A stretch of 64,000 nt of DNA from Euprymna scolopes (Eukaryota; Mollusca; Cephalopoda; Sepiida; Sepiolidae): NCBI GenBank assembly GCA_024364805.1, contig CM044500.1, positions 107,982,933 through 108,046,932 on the forward strand, written 5' to 3'. The position numbers were made by a program, and so were the translations under genes. Positions 22,886 to 34,357 of the stretch are shown here, piece by piece. Position 1 is the stretch's first letter; every line of letters begins with the position of its first letter. Below the pieces are notes generated by a model that saw nothing but the letters and a program-made list of their open reading frames with translations, did not search any database and was not told where the DNA came from.

Positions 22886-24472
22886 ACTCGTGCTGTTCCA
22901 AAACATAGAACATCATGTTTTTTGGCGCTAAATTCTTATTGTGGACGATCTGTGAGATGTAATTGGTGCTAAAATATTCTATCATGCTAAACTAACTGAA
23001 ATAGTTGTTTTACGACATAATTGTTTTTGTCATATCAATTGCAATGTCAGTTTTTGAATATTTCGTGTTTCAAAATAATAGAACAATGCAGGTAAGTAAA
23101 CAAAATAGTTTTTTTTTATTAACACAAATACAAATAAAATTAATCAATATTTAGTAGCAGCACCATTTGCCTTGATAACAGCATCAATTCGCCGGGGCAT
23201 GGAATCAACAAGCTTCTCGAAATCCTGTGTAGACACTGAATCCCATGTGTTCTGGATTGCAATCTTCATGGCTGCAAGGGTAGTAGGTTTTTTTTTTCGG
23301 AGCTTCCTCTTCATCTGGTCCCACAAGGCTTCAATAACGTTCAAATCTGGCGAGTTTGCCGGCCATTCAAGAACAGGGATTGATCTTTCTCGCAACGAGG
23401 AAGACGTGGTCTTGGCAGAGTGTGCTGGTGCCAAGTCATGTTGAACAAATGATGTCTGTAGCCTCCCTGTCAAACTGGTTATCCAAAACTGGCAGTAAAT
23501 TAGCTTCCAGTATATATTGGTACACTTTTGCGGTTACAGTTTCTTTGATGAAACATAAATTACCAACACCTTTAGCACTCATACAGCCCCAAACCATGCA
23601 AGATTGCGGGAACTTCACATACTTCATAAGGCATTCTTGGTTATACCGTTCCGTGGTTCTTCGCCAAACACGTGGCCCTTGGTCGCCGAAGGAGATACAA
23701 AATCGAGACTCATCTGAAAAGATCACACGCCGCCATTCGTCTGCAGTCCAGATTTGGTGAGCAGTTGCCCATCGCAGCCTCTTCAACATCTGCTTCTTGT
23801 TAAGTAGTGGTTTGGTGGCAGCTATACGATTTCAGTATCCCGGTTGTCTGAGCCTTCGGTAGGTAATGCTTCTCGAATCGTCAGCACCAGAAGCCTGTTT
23901 CCACGCTTCAGTGATATGACTTGTTGATTGGAATCGACTTTTCTTTGCCACCTTGTCCAGCGCCAGCTCTTGTCTTTCGCTGGTGCATTTCTTTCGTCCG
24001 CATTTCTTGCGATTGCTGTTGGAAACACCCTCAGCACCTTTCTGGAGCACTTTGGTTACCACCGATCTTGAACGTTCTACCTTGATTGCGATTTCCATGT
24101 GCGCCCTTCCTTCTGCCCGCAAATCAAAGATACGCTTCTTCTCAGGCAACGATATGTCTTTAGAGTGACCCATAATGATAAAGTATTATTAAATCGCTTT
24201 CAAAATCTTTTTAAATATGTAAAGCTCGCGTAGAGCGAGAGCTTCTTTTTTTCTGACTTGCCAAAAAGCAAATGGCGGCCGCCAATGTTTCAACTTGTAA
24301 CCAGACTCAGGGGAAGTCACCCTCATTGGCATCTTTCCAAGAGGAGTCCATGCTACTATCATGATGTTTATGGGGGGGGTAACTGGTTGGGCCTCTTACA
24401 AAACAATATTTGCATTTTTTTTAGTTTAAGATTACTTGACGACAAAATGTTCTATTAAATTGGAACGTTGAC
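22886..24472 (-). mobile_element. Tc1 element (DD34E), nearly full length, inactive
   Basis: About 1.59 kb, the usual Tc1 size. The left end has GTTCCAAAACATAGAACAT (22895-22913) and the right end, reversed, has GTTCCAATTTAATAGAACAT (about 24446-24465), so the termini are matching but diverged inverted repeats. A third related motif, GTTTCAAAATAATAGAACA, sits inside the left end at about 23068-23086, as in the IR/DR arrangement of longer-ended Tc1 elements. The transposase gene fills most of the interior. Confidence 0.8.
23144..24173 (-). pseudogene. Tc1 transposase, frameshifted
   Basis: Cuts and rejoins DNA at the element ends and inserts at TA. From ATG at 24173: MGHSKDISLPEKKRIFDLR, the first helix-turn-helix, then RSITYRRLRQPGY; a frame change near 23.83 kb; MLKRLRWATAHQIWTADEW and VIFSDESRF with the first catalytic Asp at 23712-23714; MVWGCMSAKGVGNL; a second frame change near 23.45 kb; FVQHDLAPAHSAK with the second Asp at 23435-23437 (family form QHDNAPAH, so N is replaced by L); SPDLNVIEALWDQMKRKL with Glu at 23330-23332, exactly 34 residues on. 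It ends NGAATKY. All three catalytic acids survive but two frame changes disable the gene. Confidence 0.92.
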
Positions 24473-24854
24473 TTTTCTAATGTGACAATAAAGTACTCAT
24501 TGTCGCCATATGCACCTCCTCAAATTATTAAAAATAGTATCAATTGTTATTTACATATAAGATATCTCACCTGTACAATTTACAAGTCGAAAATTATCCC
24601 AAACGGAATGATTTTACAGTTTTATACATATATTCTATTTTTTTTTGACCAGCACGAGTACATAATTATCAATCTGCGAGCGATTACAAGCTATTACACA
24701 AATTTGCATATTCTATTAGAAAACGGGAGTTAATTATTTACTCATTTCTATTTTATGTTTTATTATTAGATGAGCGGTTTCTGTTTATGCATTCTTTCTA
24801 CATAAATAAGTACATCTTAAGACGAAAACTTCCTAACAAATTGAAATACACCCC

Positions 24855-24889
<35 letters not shown>

Positions 24890-24899
24890 ACCTTGGCTG
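24473..24899. other. No recognised gene; (TA)n at 24857-24886
   Basis: AT-rich with a 30 bp TA tract immediately before the second family D repeat. Confidence 0.5.
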
Positions 24900-25515
24900 T
24901 GTGTTTTTATGCATTCGTTCCTTATAGATTCCAAAACGACCCAACAGATTTTCTTTAAAATTGTACAGAACTTCAGTGTATTAGTCTGGGAGTTATCGTA
25001 GTAAAGTTTTGCCTCATAATACACCCGATAATGTCCGATAATCGATAATCGAAACCGTTATTTTAATTTATATGTCATCGGTAAAGCCATTTTTTTCATG
25101 TCTTCGCTTACCAACAATGATAGACCAACGGGCCTTTAAAATTCTACTATAGGTAAGTTGATAACGTCTTTTTTGCATGACGTGGTCAGTAGATTCAAAC
25201 TCTGCACGTAAGTGTCTTAAATGATTTTTTTATATACTGCAAAGAAGTTTATCAGACTTGAAAATTTACGTGTTTATTTTATTTTTGTTTTGTTTTTTTT
25301 TACTTTTAATGACGAGGTTTGTAGGTTCAAACCCCGCACGTGAATTACTTAATGTCTTGTTTTCGTAACTGGAAAGTAGTGTATATAAAATAATTCTATA
25401 AAATAAAAAAGTAGGTTCTCTAGAGTGCAATGTAGGATAACCTACATTTTGGACTAAGTTACTGCACCGAGGCATGTAAAACATCCCCATAGCGATGTGA
25501 CGGATTTCGATGACA
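24900..25515 (+). repeat. Dispersed repeat family D, copy 2
   Basis: Matches 3.40-4.07 kb: ATAGATTCCAAAACGACCC, TCTGGGAGTTATCGTAGTAA, CCGATAATCGATAATCGAAA, and at the end TTCTCTAGAGTGCAATGTAG with TTTTGGACTAA. Two internal units of about 125 bp begin GACGTGGTCAGTAG (25181) and GACGAGGTTTGTAGG (25310) and share TTCAAACCCCGCACGT-type sequence. The copy may continue into the assembly gap. Confidence 0.6.
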
Positions 25516-25539
25516 ATAAAAATATATGAGTGTGAAATA

Positions 25540-26072
25540 NNNNNNNNNNNNNNNNNNNNNNNNNNNNNNNNNNNNNNNNNNNNNNNNNNNNNNNNNNNNN
25601 NNNNNNNNNNNNNNNNNNNNNNNNNNNNNNNNNNNNNNNNNNNNNNNNNNNNNNNNNNNNNNNNNNNNNNNNNNNNNNNNNNNNNNNNNNNNNNNNNNNN
25701 NNNNNNNNNNNNNNNNNNNNNNNNNNNNNNNNNNNNNNNNNNNNNNNNNNNNNNNNNNNNNNNNNNNNNNNNNNNNNNNNNNNNNNNNNNNNNNNNNNNN
25801 NNNNNNNNNNNNNNNNNNNNNNNNNNNNNNNNNNNNNNNNNNNNNNNNNNNNNNNNNNNNNNNNNNNNNNNNNNNNNNNNNNNNNNNNNNNNNNNNNNNN
25901 NNNNNNNNNNNNNNNNNNNNNNNNNNNNNNNNNNNNNNNNNNNNNNNNNNNNNNNNNNNNNNNNNNNNNNNNNNNNNNNNNNNNNNNNNNNNNNNNNNNN
26001 NNNNNNNNNNNNNNNNNNNNNNNNNNNNNNNNNNNNNNNNNNNNNNNNNNNNNNNNNNNNNNNNNNNNNNNN
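25540..26072. other. Assembly gap (533 N)
   Basis: Unsequenced. It lies between a dispersed repeat and a long palindrome, sequence that is hard to assemble. Open frames across it are artefacts. Confidence 0.99.
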
Positions 26073-26095
26073 ATATATATATTACAATTATTATT

Positions 26096-26424
26096 AGAAA
26101 AATGCGAGCGTTAAAAGTAATATGGTTAAGATTTTAACATGGAAAAGTAAAAAAAAAAGATTAGTGTTAAAACTGCAAAAGAAAAAGACATTCGAATAAA
26201 AATATAATATGTTTAACTTAAAATATTGCAACATGAAGAATTCTTTTAAGAATTAAATTCAACATTATATAATGTTGATTATTACTGCAATATTATAAGT
26301 TATAAATTTATTCTATTTTTTTACTAGAATATTTTGTCTTTTTTCTTTTCCCGTTTAAACAACTAGTCTTTTTATTTTTCATCTTAAAATCTTAACCACA
26401 TTACATTTAATGCTCCCATTTCTC
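26096..26424. repeat. Palindromic foldback/MITE, arms of about 135 bp
   Basis: Left arm 26096-26230 and right arm 26286-26424 are reverse complements with perhaps 80 percent identity: for example ATGGTTAAGATTTTAACATG pairs with the complement of CATCTTAAAATCTTAACCAC, and AATATTGCA pairs with TGCAATATT at the inner edge. The spacer contains a smaller perfect palindrome, CAACATTATATAATGTTG. No coding content. The outer left end lies 23 bp from the assembly gap, so the true element could be longer. Confidence 0.85.
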
Positions 26425-27539
26425 TATATAATCACTGATTTTCCCAAGCCTTGCTGTGAAATAAAATTTTCTTTCTCTATCTCACTTGTTACCTGTATTA
26501 TTTGCGACCTTGCAGCTGAGCTGCAGGTCGGGGACAACGGTAAATTTATAGCGACAGTTTTTGTTTTATATCCCGTTACGTCATCATATCCGCCGTTCGT
26601 TTCAGGTAGTGTGACATATTTCGTTGCTAACAGCCAATCCAAAAACTGTCTCTCTGTTCTTACAGATTCTATACATTTTTGAACACAGTAATTTTATTAT
26701 AACTTTTGTTTTACTGAACGAAAATTGAATTTTCTTTTAAAAACATAGCTGGGAAAGCAAAATGAGTGAGCAGTGAAGCTTTGAAATATAAGTTAAAATA
26801 TGAAAAAAAATAATATATTTAGAAACTCGATTTTATTCAGAAAACAAACATTAAATGTCTTTTAAAAGGTTTTAAAATGCACATAAATTTGAATGTTAGC
26901 GAGTTCACACCGTCTTTTATGCGTGTCTCATCAGCGGACGTGAAACCACCAAATGATTTCAATAATATTAAGATCAAAACCTCATGTATTATTTCTCTTA
27001 TTTTTTACCTTCTACCTCTTTTCAAAAAACGCTTTATCTGTTTAACTATTTTATTTTACGATAATTATACATTGGAGATGAGGGGGATTTCATTTCAGAA
27101 CGTAAACGATGAGTCGCTTTGACTGGCTGTCACTAAGAGAATTTCAAAGCAAGCATGGAAAATCATCAAGATCAAAGATGGACGTTAAATGTTTTTTTGA
27201 AACTTCACGGAGTTATACTTATTTTATATTTATTTTATACTTAATTTCGGCCTTTGAAAATGCTAAATTTTTTTCTGCACATTTTATCGACCCGGTCCAG
27301 TAGGATTTATCCGAGCTAAGTAGCAGAAAGTAACCAACAGCAAAAAGAAACAAGAAAAAAATAAAAGAAAATGTTTTAAAAAACCCTATTTAGATTTTTT
27401 TTCTGTAAAAGTATATGAATTGTAAAGTTTAAAATAATTTTATATTATAATTTAAATTTAATTGTTTCATGTTTGAACAAACCATAACATCTGACGTGTA
27501 CTCCTGATCTGTCACACGTACATCAAATCCGTAACCAGG
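26425..27539. other. No recognised gene
   Basis: AT-rich with several short open frames on both strands (26410-26682, 26877-27122, 27109-27303 plus; 26424-26642 minus), none resembling a family I know. Confidence 0.4.
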
Positions 27540-28196
27540 GCTGGTGAGGAAATTGATGGCTCGTTCTACCGCTCCAGTAGATATCTTACTGCTGATGCAA
27601 TCCTCTTCCTGTAGAAGAGCCAAGTACGTCCGAGGATGGAGTACTGTTGCTAAATCTGGGCAGGAAGCTAGAAGCTGCTTATATTGCTTTAAGAGCGTTC
27701 GAAGTAGACTTCGTAGCGTAATGTAATGTAACACTTTTTTCTCTTCTGCAACTTCTTTTTCACAGAAAAGACATTGCCAGCCTGTCTTTGCTTTATCGTT
27801 ATTTTTTATGGCAAGTGCTTGACTCAGATCCAACCTATAGTCCCCCTTGTCCTGACTTTCACGAAAAAGACTCATCTAACTGAAACCACCATTAAAAATT
27901 TCCACCCACTTTTTATCTGTGCCTAAACCTAAACGTAGATACCATGAACAAAGTTCTTTCTTAGAACTGCACGCCTGATGACTCTGTTTTGCATTTCTGC
28001 TTTTCTTCCAACCGACTACAACATGGCTGTGTTCGAGTCGAACGTGAACAAATTCTTGATGACGATCCTTTTAAGTAATCCAATTAAACCGATTTCAACT
28101 ACTAACGATGAATAATTCATGTTCCTCAACCATTATACACTCAATAACCTTTTATCCTTAAGTGACCTTCAGGCGTTGATAAGTGGTGACATCTTT
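27540..28196 (+). mobile_element. LINE family J1, 5'-truncated copy
   Basis: Begins in the block just after the RT domain (GGCTCGTTCTACCGCTCCAG, encoding GSFYRSS) and continues through AAGTACGTCCGAGGATGGAG (QVRPRM), AAACCTAAACGTAGATACCA, AGAACTGCACGCCTGATG and the tail GCGTTGATAAGTGGTGAC. It aligns collinearly with 61.98-62.62 kb. Small insertions and deletions break the frame. Confidence 0.88.
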
Positions 28197-29174
28197 TGCT
28201 AATATTTTTACCATCTGAATCAAATGCATTATTTTAAATATGACTTAACAAATTTAAGTTTCCATATTTGCGCAACTAAAATGACTTTACATCGTATTTT
28301 GATACTATTATCTATAGCTTCAGTTTAAACAATTGTCCATCATTAGTACTAACAATAGAAATGTTAGCTTAAACGATATTACAAGAGTTATTTTTAGAAT
28401 CGGAAATTATTTTCCAATGTTGATATCGATTTCGATACCTTAAAAATCCATATTCCCGATTCTGATTCCTATTAATCGACCAAACACTAATGAACACACA
28501 TGCGCGCACAGACACACACACAGCACATATGAGCCGTAGACGATGAAACATGTGCCAGTGGATAATTATATTTTAAAAACAATATATATGCCGCTCCCTA
28601 TTTGAGGGTAATAAATTGGTTAAAGGGAAAATTATTCCCAACTCGCATTTAGGTAAAAATGCACTTTCGAATAAATAACTGAATTAATTCAAAACGTATA
28701 GCAAAACCAAAAACAAATAACATCTGTCTGTCTGTCTGTCTCTCTCTCTCCCTCTCTCTCTCCCCCTCTCTCTCTCTCTTTCTCTCTCTCTGTCTCTGCG
28801 GCGGCAGCTTGGTGTCGTACAGTATTATTTGTAAGATTGGAATCTTTTTAAATACATTTTCTAAAATACGTTTAAACTGTGCTCATCATCAACATGACAA
28901 CGTATATGGATCAGTTGATCTAGGGCATTAACGACCCTAAGAAGAAAAAAAATATTCAAATTTCTTTTGAAAATGATTTCATACAGAAAGCACCAATGAG
29001 TCGTTTGTGTCGATTTGAAAATGGTATGGTTTATCCTCAGGCTACAACCTTTTTTTTTTGTTTCTTGTGTTTCTTGTGCAACAGATCATGAACAGTGAAC
29101 TGGATAAAAAATAAAGATTAGCCTCTGCGCAGTAAACTAATTCCTGGCTCTCTCAATGTTCTGACTTCTCTTTT
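28197..29174. other. No recognised gene; (TC)-rich tract at 28722-28797
   Basis: A (TCTG)n run passes into an imperfect TC tract. The rest is AT-rich and unremarkable. Confidence 0.5.
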
Positions 29175-29325
29175 GTGATGCGTTCCAAAATTGTGTTTCC
29201 TCCTCTTCACATAAAACTTGGCATCATGAAACAGTTAGTGAAAGCTTTTGAGAAAGATGGCGGCTGCTTCAAATATATTTGCATAGACTTTCTAGGACTT
29301 ACCATAAAAAAATTAAAGGCGAGAA
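29175..29325 (+). pseudogene. Fragment of the 'LPPLHIKLG' protein family
   Basis: The plus-strand frame from 29175 reads KIVFPPLHIKLGIMKQLV, KAFEKDGGCFKYICIDFLG and LTIKKLKARI. This matches a family of long uncharacterised proteins common in arthropod, cnidarian and mollusc genomes, whose hallmark is 'LPPLHIKLGLMKqFVKAldkdGxcFkYixxkFPxLsxxKlKxGIF' (from memory). In that family the block is followed by GPQIR, absent here; the downstream frame to 29471 is unrelated. The family is often multi-copy and may be transposon-linked. Only about 45 codons remain, with no upstream partner, so it is probably a fossil. Confidence 0.6.
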
Positions 29326-29542
29326 TTTTAAATTTTGCAACTTCAAACTTTAATGGTTTCTTTGATTTGCGTGTTTTTATAGTAGCTATCTGCTTCATAC
29401 AGATAGGTGTATTCATAGCAGAAGAACTGGGCATAATAGAAAATATTGACAGCACCCTGAAATTAAGTTAAACACAATTGAAATATCTAAGATACCATGA
29501 TACATTTTTTGTTGGCCAGTTAAATTAATTTTTTAAACAAAA

Positions 29543-31990
29543 CAATGACCACTTATCATAGCTCGGAGGCCACTCGAGGATAAGTGTTAATTAGTTTACA
29601 GTGGCTAAAGGGAACATGTAATTCATCGTGAGTAGTTGAACTTTGGTGAATTGGATTACTTCAAGGGATGGCTCATCAAAAATTTGTTCACGTTGGACTT
29701 GAAAACAACCATATTGTTGTCAGTTGGAAAGCAGGCGTGCAGTTCTAAGAAATAAGTTTTGTTCATAGAATCTACGTCTAGGTTTAGGAACAGATAAAGC
29801 GTGAGGGAAATTATTGACAGTGGTTTCAGCTATACGAGTGTTTTTCGTTAAGGTCAGGCCAGGGAGAACATTATAATTGAGCTCAGACGAGCAGTTGCAA
29901 TGAAAATTACGATAAAGCAGAGATAGGCTAACGACATCTCTTCTGTAGGAAAGGGGTTGCAGTGAGGAGAAAAGGGCATCCCAAACAAGGCTACGAAGTC
30001 TATTTTAAACTCTTTAAAGGCTATATAAACTGCATCTAGATATGGCAACAGTACTCCATCATTGGAAGCACTTAGCTCTTATACATGTAAAAAAATGCCT
30101 CAGCAGTGAGATACCTACTTGAACAGTAGAACGATCCACTATTCCCTCAGCAACCCTGTAAACGAATTTGATGAACCTGCTCTATCTCAGATCGAGTGTA
30201 AAAGTTAAACTCCAAGAGTTTATTAAAACATGAAGCCTCCTCAAGACGAGGGCCATTCATTTGAACAGATGCCAGACGGGGATCAGAGCGTTGATGATGG
30301 AAAGGTAGAAATTTGGTCTTAGATCGATTACGATCAACCAGCCACTTATTTCTTCATTGCACTACATGCTCAAGATAAGAGGGGAAATAATCAGAGAGAA
30401 CTTGGTCGTTTATGGCTTTTGAAGTGTTGCTAAAGACGGAGGTGTCATCAGCATAAATGTCTACATATGATATGAGAATAGGATTTGGGAGACTATTGAT
30501 ATAGATGAGAAAGAGAGTTGGGCTCAGGGTGGATCCCTGAAGAACTGCTGCATTAATTCTGTGAGCTTAAGATTTTTGCCTATTAATCACTACTCTTATG
30601 AACCTATCAGAGAGAAATGATTTACTGATTGAAAATACGTTTCCAGCTATACCGTAGCTAGAGATTTTGTGAAGTAGACCTTTATGCCACACATAAAAAG
30701 CCTTTGATATGCCATGAACAATTACACTAGAAAGGAAGACTGTATCGAGATTCGCAATTCCTATGATATATAACGGTTAACACATCCACTGTAGCTCTTA
30801 CAGAACGGAAACCTTATTGCATGTCACTGAGGAGTTTATTTTTGTTGAGGTGGTTGACTACTCTATTCAGCAAAAATTCTAGCAACTTACTCGTGACGCA
30901 CAGGAAACTGATAGGCCTTATTGAGAGGGAGATAATCATCTGAATTTTTTTACATGCGAAATACTAATGAGGTGTTTCAGGGTGTTGGGAATACATTTTC
31001 TTTAGGACAACGCTTAAATAGCTTTGTAAGTATGGAAACTAGTTGTGGTTGAAGCTTTTGGAGCACTATAATATTAATACTGTCAGTGCCAGTAGCTTTA
31101 CAGGAGTCGACGTTTTTTATTAGCTTGGAGATATTACGCACATATATTTGTATGTTGGATTTCGTGTTTTCAGACACAGGAGGAAATACGGGAGGGGGGC
31201 TGGCGGCCCTGGTCGCATAGGGTAGAATTAGCTGCAAAGTATTTGGCAAAGAGTTTGGCTTTGTCTGGTGCTGACAAAATTACCTCAGGTCCATTGATGA
31301 TAGTTGTAATAGAGCACATGCTTTGGTTCAGTATCCTGTTTGCCAAGATTGGTGGGAACCAAGACGCTGCTCGGCTACTTTGGATTTTACGTACACTTTT
31401 CTCGCGTTCTTTATTACATTTTTACAAGGGTTTCTGGCAATCCTACAAGCGTACATCTTTTACGTTGGAATCAATGGAGAAAGTGATTTATATACGCAAT
31501 GGCAACAGAACGTTATGGAGAGAACCACGGCTGGCAGTTGAGGTTTTGCTGTAATTTTCTCGAGGGTATGAATCGTTCTATACCTACAATTAACCATTCA
31601 GTCAGGTCTGATATTATTGAGGACACATTCGTTTTAAACATGGATCAAAGATGTAGATCTGATATAAATGTACGAAAGCTAACCCGGTCGATATACTGTA
31701 CGATGCAAATGTATGTTGAAGGACTTATTAAATTGTGTTTTTATCTAAACGGAGACAACCGACTGGTCTGAAGATCCTAGTGTAGACAGAACGGAAAAAG
31801 GGCATAGCTCAGAGCAAGTTGTACGAAAAATTTCTAGGAGGCATCCACATTGACCATCAGTGTGAGACACACGGGTGGGTTCGTGAACAATCTGAGTAAG
31901 GTCATAAGAAATGGATAAATTGTGACGGACCTCCCGTCATTATCTGTCTTGTTTCAATGGGCTAACCACATCGTAAACATTGAAGGCTCT
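29543..31990 (-). mobile_element. LINE family J1, long inverted copy
   Basis: The minus-strand 3' end lies at 29543 (complement of the GATAAGTGGTCATTG-type tail). Reading leftwards from about 31.99 kb: WLAHXNKTDNDGRS and HEPTRVSHTDG of the endonuclease, then AASPPPVFPPVSENTKSN, VRNISKLIKNVDSCKATG and TDSINIIVLQKLQPQLVSIL before the RT, and in the RT core IYADDTSVFSNTSKAIND with the YADD codons at 30444-30455. It then runs through the post-RT block and 3' UTR. Many stops and frame changes. It has kept the catalytic motif that the 60 kb copy has lost. The 5' part of the endonuclease and any ORF1 are missing. Confidence 0.85.
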
Positions 31991-32015
31991 ACATACGTGA
32001 ATGTTAGCCGAAGGA

Positions 32016-32127
32016 TGTAATGTACATTCTGTTGCACTTTAAAAAACTCATTGAAAATTTTATATCTATATCATTAATTGCTAGATGACAGATAATGTTT
32101 TTAAAGTGCACCAAAATGTACATTACA
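32016..32127. mobile_element. Short hairpin MITE
   Basis: TGTAATGTACATTCTGTTGC and the following CACTTTAAAAAA (32016-32046) are mirrored by TTTTTAAAGTGCACC and AAAATGTACATTACAT (32097-32127). About 30 bp arms surround a 50 bp AT-rich loop. The 3' side continues with another GTGCACTTTAAA at about 32200, perhaps a second remnant. Confidence 0.7.
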
Positions 32128-32760
32128 TAAAATAAATCCAAGGTTTTTTTTATTCAATTGAAATTAAATTTCTATTCCTTACTTCGTAAAATTCATAAAA
32201 GTGCACTTTAAATATAAATAAATTTTAAATTGAATCCTGTACCTTTATTTTTGAAGCCTATAGTAAAAACATTTTGTTTAACAATTTTCATGCTTTGTAT
32301 GAAATATTTTCCTAACTGATATCTTATCTTTTTAAGATTATATTTTAAAACACTCATTCTCTCTATTTCACTTTGTATTTCTACTCACCCCACAACTGAT
32401 TTTTGAAACCTACTCTTTGTATTATTACATGTCTGAATATTCTCTCTTTTTCAGTTTGTATTTCTGCTCACACAACAACTCATTTTTTGCAACCCCCTGG
32501 TTGTAATACAGGTCTGAATAATAAGAAAATCTGATTTTTTAAACAAAACATTTTAAATAACTTTTTAGATTAAATTTTTCAAAAATTCTTTCAGAATAGA
32601 AAATCTTTAAAATTTTATAAGCAACATCTTTCATATAGGTTTCATTAACAAATATTCAGTACACAAGGAGAAAAATAGAGATGAAAATTTCAAAAGGATT
32701 GTATAACTGGTTACGGTCAATAGTAGTCATCGCCAGCGAAATTCTTTGTTATTGTTATTC
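32128..32760. other. AT-rich stretch, no recognised gene
   Basis: Two similar phrases, CTCTATTTCACTTTGTATTT (about 32.36 kb) and CTTTTTCAGTTTGTATTTCT (about 32.45 kb), suggest a decayed 90 bp duplication. Confidence 0.45.
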
Positions 32761-32799
<39 letters not shown>

Positions 32800-32816
32800 C
32801 ATTATTATTATTATTT
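32761..32816. repeat. (TTA)n microsatellite
   Basis: About 18 TTA units with one interruption. Confidence 0.97.
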
Positions 32817-32859
32817 AAGACATTTGTGTCCTGCTCTTTCGAGCGAGGACTAATGAAGT

Positions 32860-33110
32860 AGTAGTGTTCAATAGCATGTGTGTCTGTAGGTACAAATCTC
32901 CAACAGACCACACGACTGGACCGAACATAACCAAAACTGGCATTGTGATGATCGCCCACCTAAGAAAAGTGCAACAATTTTTCAAGGTTTATGTCAAAGG
33001 TCAAGGCATAAACCATGAATATATATTCTCTCCAACAAATCACACCACTGGATCGATCGTTACCAAATCTGACATTATGATTATCTCCGACGAGGAAAAG
33101 TGCACATCAT
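32860..33110 (-). repeat. Dispersed 'gaccttgacctt' repeat, inverted copy
   Basis: Two units in tandem on the minus strand: each has a 'gtgCACTTTTC.T..TCGGnnATnATCACAATGnCAG' type core (AAGAAAAGTGCAACAA at 32962 and GAGGAAAAGTGCACATC at 33092 on the plus strand) and an ACCACACGACTGGACCG / ACACCACTGGATCGATC block. The spacer carries CAAAGGTCAAGGCATAAACC, complement of the GACCTTTGAC-type phrase at 36.35 and 36.47 kb. I know this phrase as a common interspersed repeat of molluscs. Confidence 0.6.
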
Positions 33111-33761
33111 TTTAATCATCAAGGACAACGCCCAATGTGGAATCATGTTTAGTGCGGCTATTAATAAAATCCCCCACCAAGGGACCGTGCACACCAAGTC
33201 TGCAAACATCCTGAGGACCGCCACCATTGATCCGGCGAATTCTTTGCTAATTTGAATCAGATTACCTTACTCCCCCGTCACTCAGCCAACCTTAATGAAA
33301 TTTAGCATGACAGTTGTCGATAACATAGGCCAAAATTTATTGCACTGTTCTATTAAGGTAACCTCAGCAGTCATTAAAACTGTTAAATACAATAAGCAAT
33401 TATAGCTCTTGAATCATCTACCTTTTGTATGGGTGGCCGCGAAGCAGGTTCTCGAGCGCACAACAAAGTCTCGAGCGAAGTATGCGTATGTTTGTTATAT
33501 CGTTGCTAAAAATGTCCTTGTGATATTGCACCTCTGTTAACTATTGTGAGTTTTTGTAATTGTTTCGATGTTTATGTGTAACTATATAAGTGTCAAATTT
33601 TATATAGCCTATTTGCTTAAAAATTCATACTTGCATTGCAGTCACTTCAGGATGTAGTAAAACATCTTTTAAACTACTTAAACAATAGTTGCTCTTACAA
33701 TATCCACGTACAGTAAGAGTGCCCGACGGCAACGTCCCGCAAGAAGCGCCGGTATCTTTGC

Positions 33762-33766
<5 letters not shown>
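33111..33766. other. No gene; possible Helitron 3' end at 33725-33764
   Basis: GCCCGACGGCAACGTCCCGC, then GCGCCGGTATCTTTGCTAG and TT directly before a long (TA)n tract. The CTAG/T end and GC-rich approach resemble a Helitron terminus, but I see no clean hairpin and no 5' partner. Confidence 0.35.

Positions 33767-33845
<79 letters not shown>
33767..33845. repeat. (TA)n microsatellite
   Basis: About 40 uninterrupted TA units directly after CTAGTT. Confidence 0.97.
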
Positions 33846-33848
<3 letters not shown>

Positions 33849-34260
33849 ATCTAAAAAACAACATGCAGACTTCGTCACAAAATAACTTTCTCGATATGAC
33901 CTTTGAAAAGGGTATTCGTATTGTTTTTCTGCCTTTTTTTAAATGTTTCTAGGGAAGTGCCTCAGGGGATATGCTTCGAATGGTAAAACTCAGTTTTATT
34001 CAAAGCGGGAAATAGCATGGAAGATTATTCGCGGTAAATATGCACGAACGTTTTGCTCATGGCGAGGGAGCTGGTAGATGAAGTATTCCTGGACGTTTTT
34101 GTCTTGAATAAACAAAACAAAATCCTTCGCGGTGAATTTGCCTCTCCCCCAAATAATCCAATTTGTGAGTGTGCTTCTTGATTGGCTCTTCAGTGGCAGT
34201 AAATATTGCACTTCCCTTTCTGGTCGATCTGTTCAAATAAAACAGATTAGTTTCTGTCTG
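33846..34260. other. No recognised gene
   Basis: A minus-strand frame at 33996-34211 is open for 71 codons and less AT-rich than its surroundings, but I recognise nothing in it. Confidence 0.35.
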
Positions 34261-34290
34261 TCTCTTTCTATCTATCTATCTATCTATCGA

Positions 34291-34353
<63 letters not shown>
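34261..34353. repeat. Compound (TATC)n(TC)n(TA)n microsatellite
   Basis: TATC units turn into TC and then TA. A (CT)n(TA)n compound of the same order is found at 59.66-59.77 kb. Confidence 0.95.

Positions 34354-34357
<4 letters not shown>

Noticed and set aside
23356-23760. Plus-strand frame of 134 codons
   Set aside because: Antisense shadow of the Tc1 transposase.
25510-26137. Long open frames of about 200 codons
   Set aside because: They run across the N gap; the residues are unknown.
26920-26965. Hammerhead-like CTGATGAGACACGC on the minus strand
   Set aside because: The GAAA part reads GAAC and the stems do not pair.
27429-27875. Minus-strand frame of 148 codons
   Set aside because: Antisense shadow of the J1 LINE fragment read on the plus strand.
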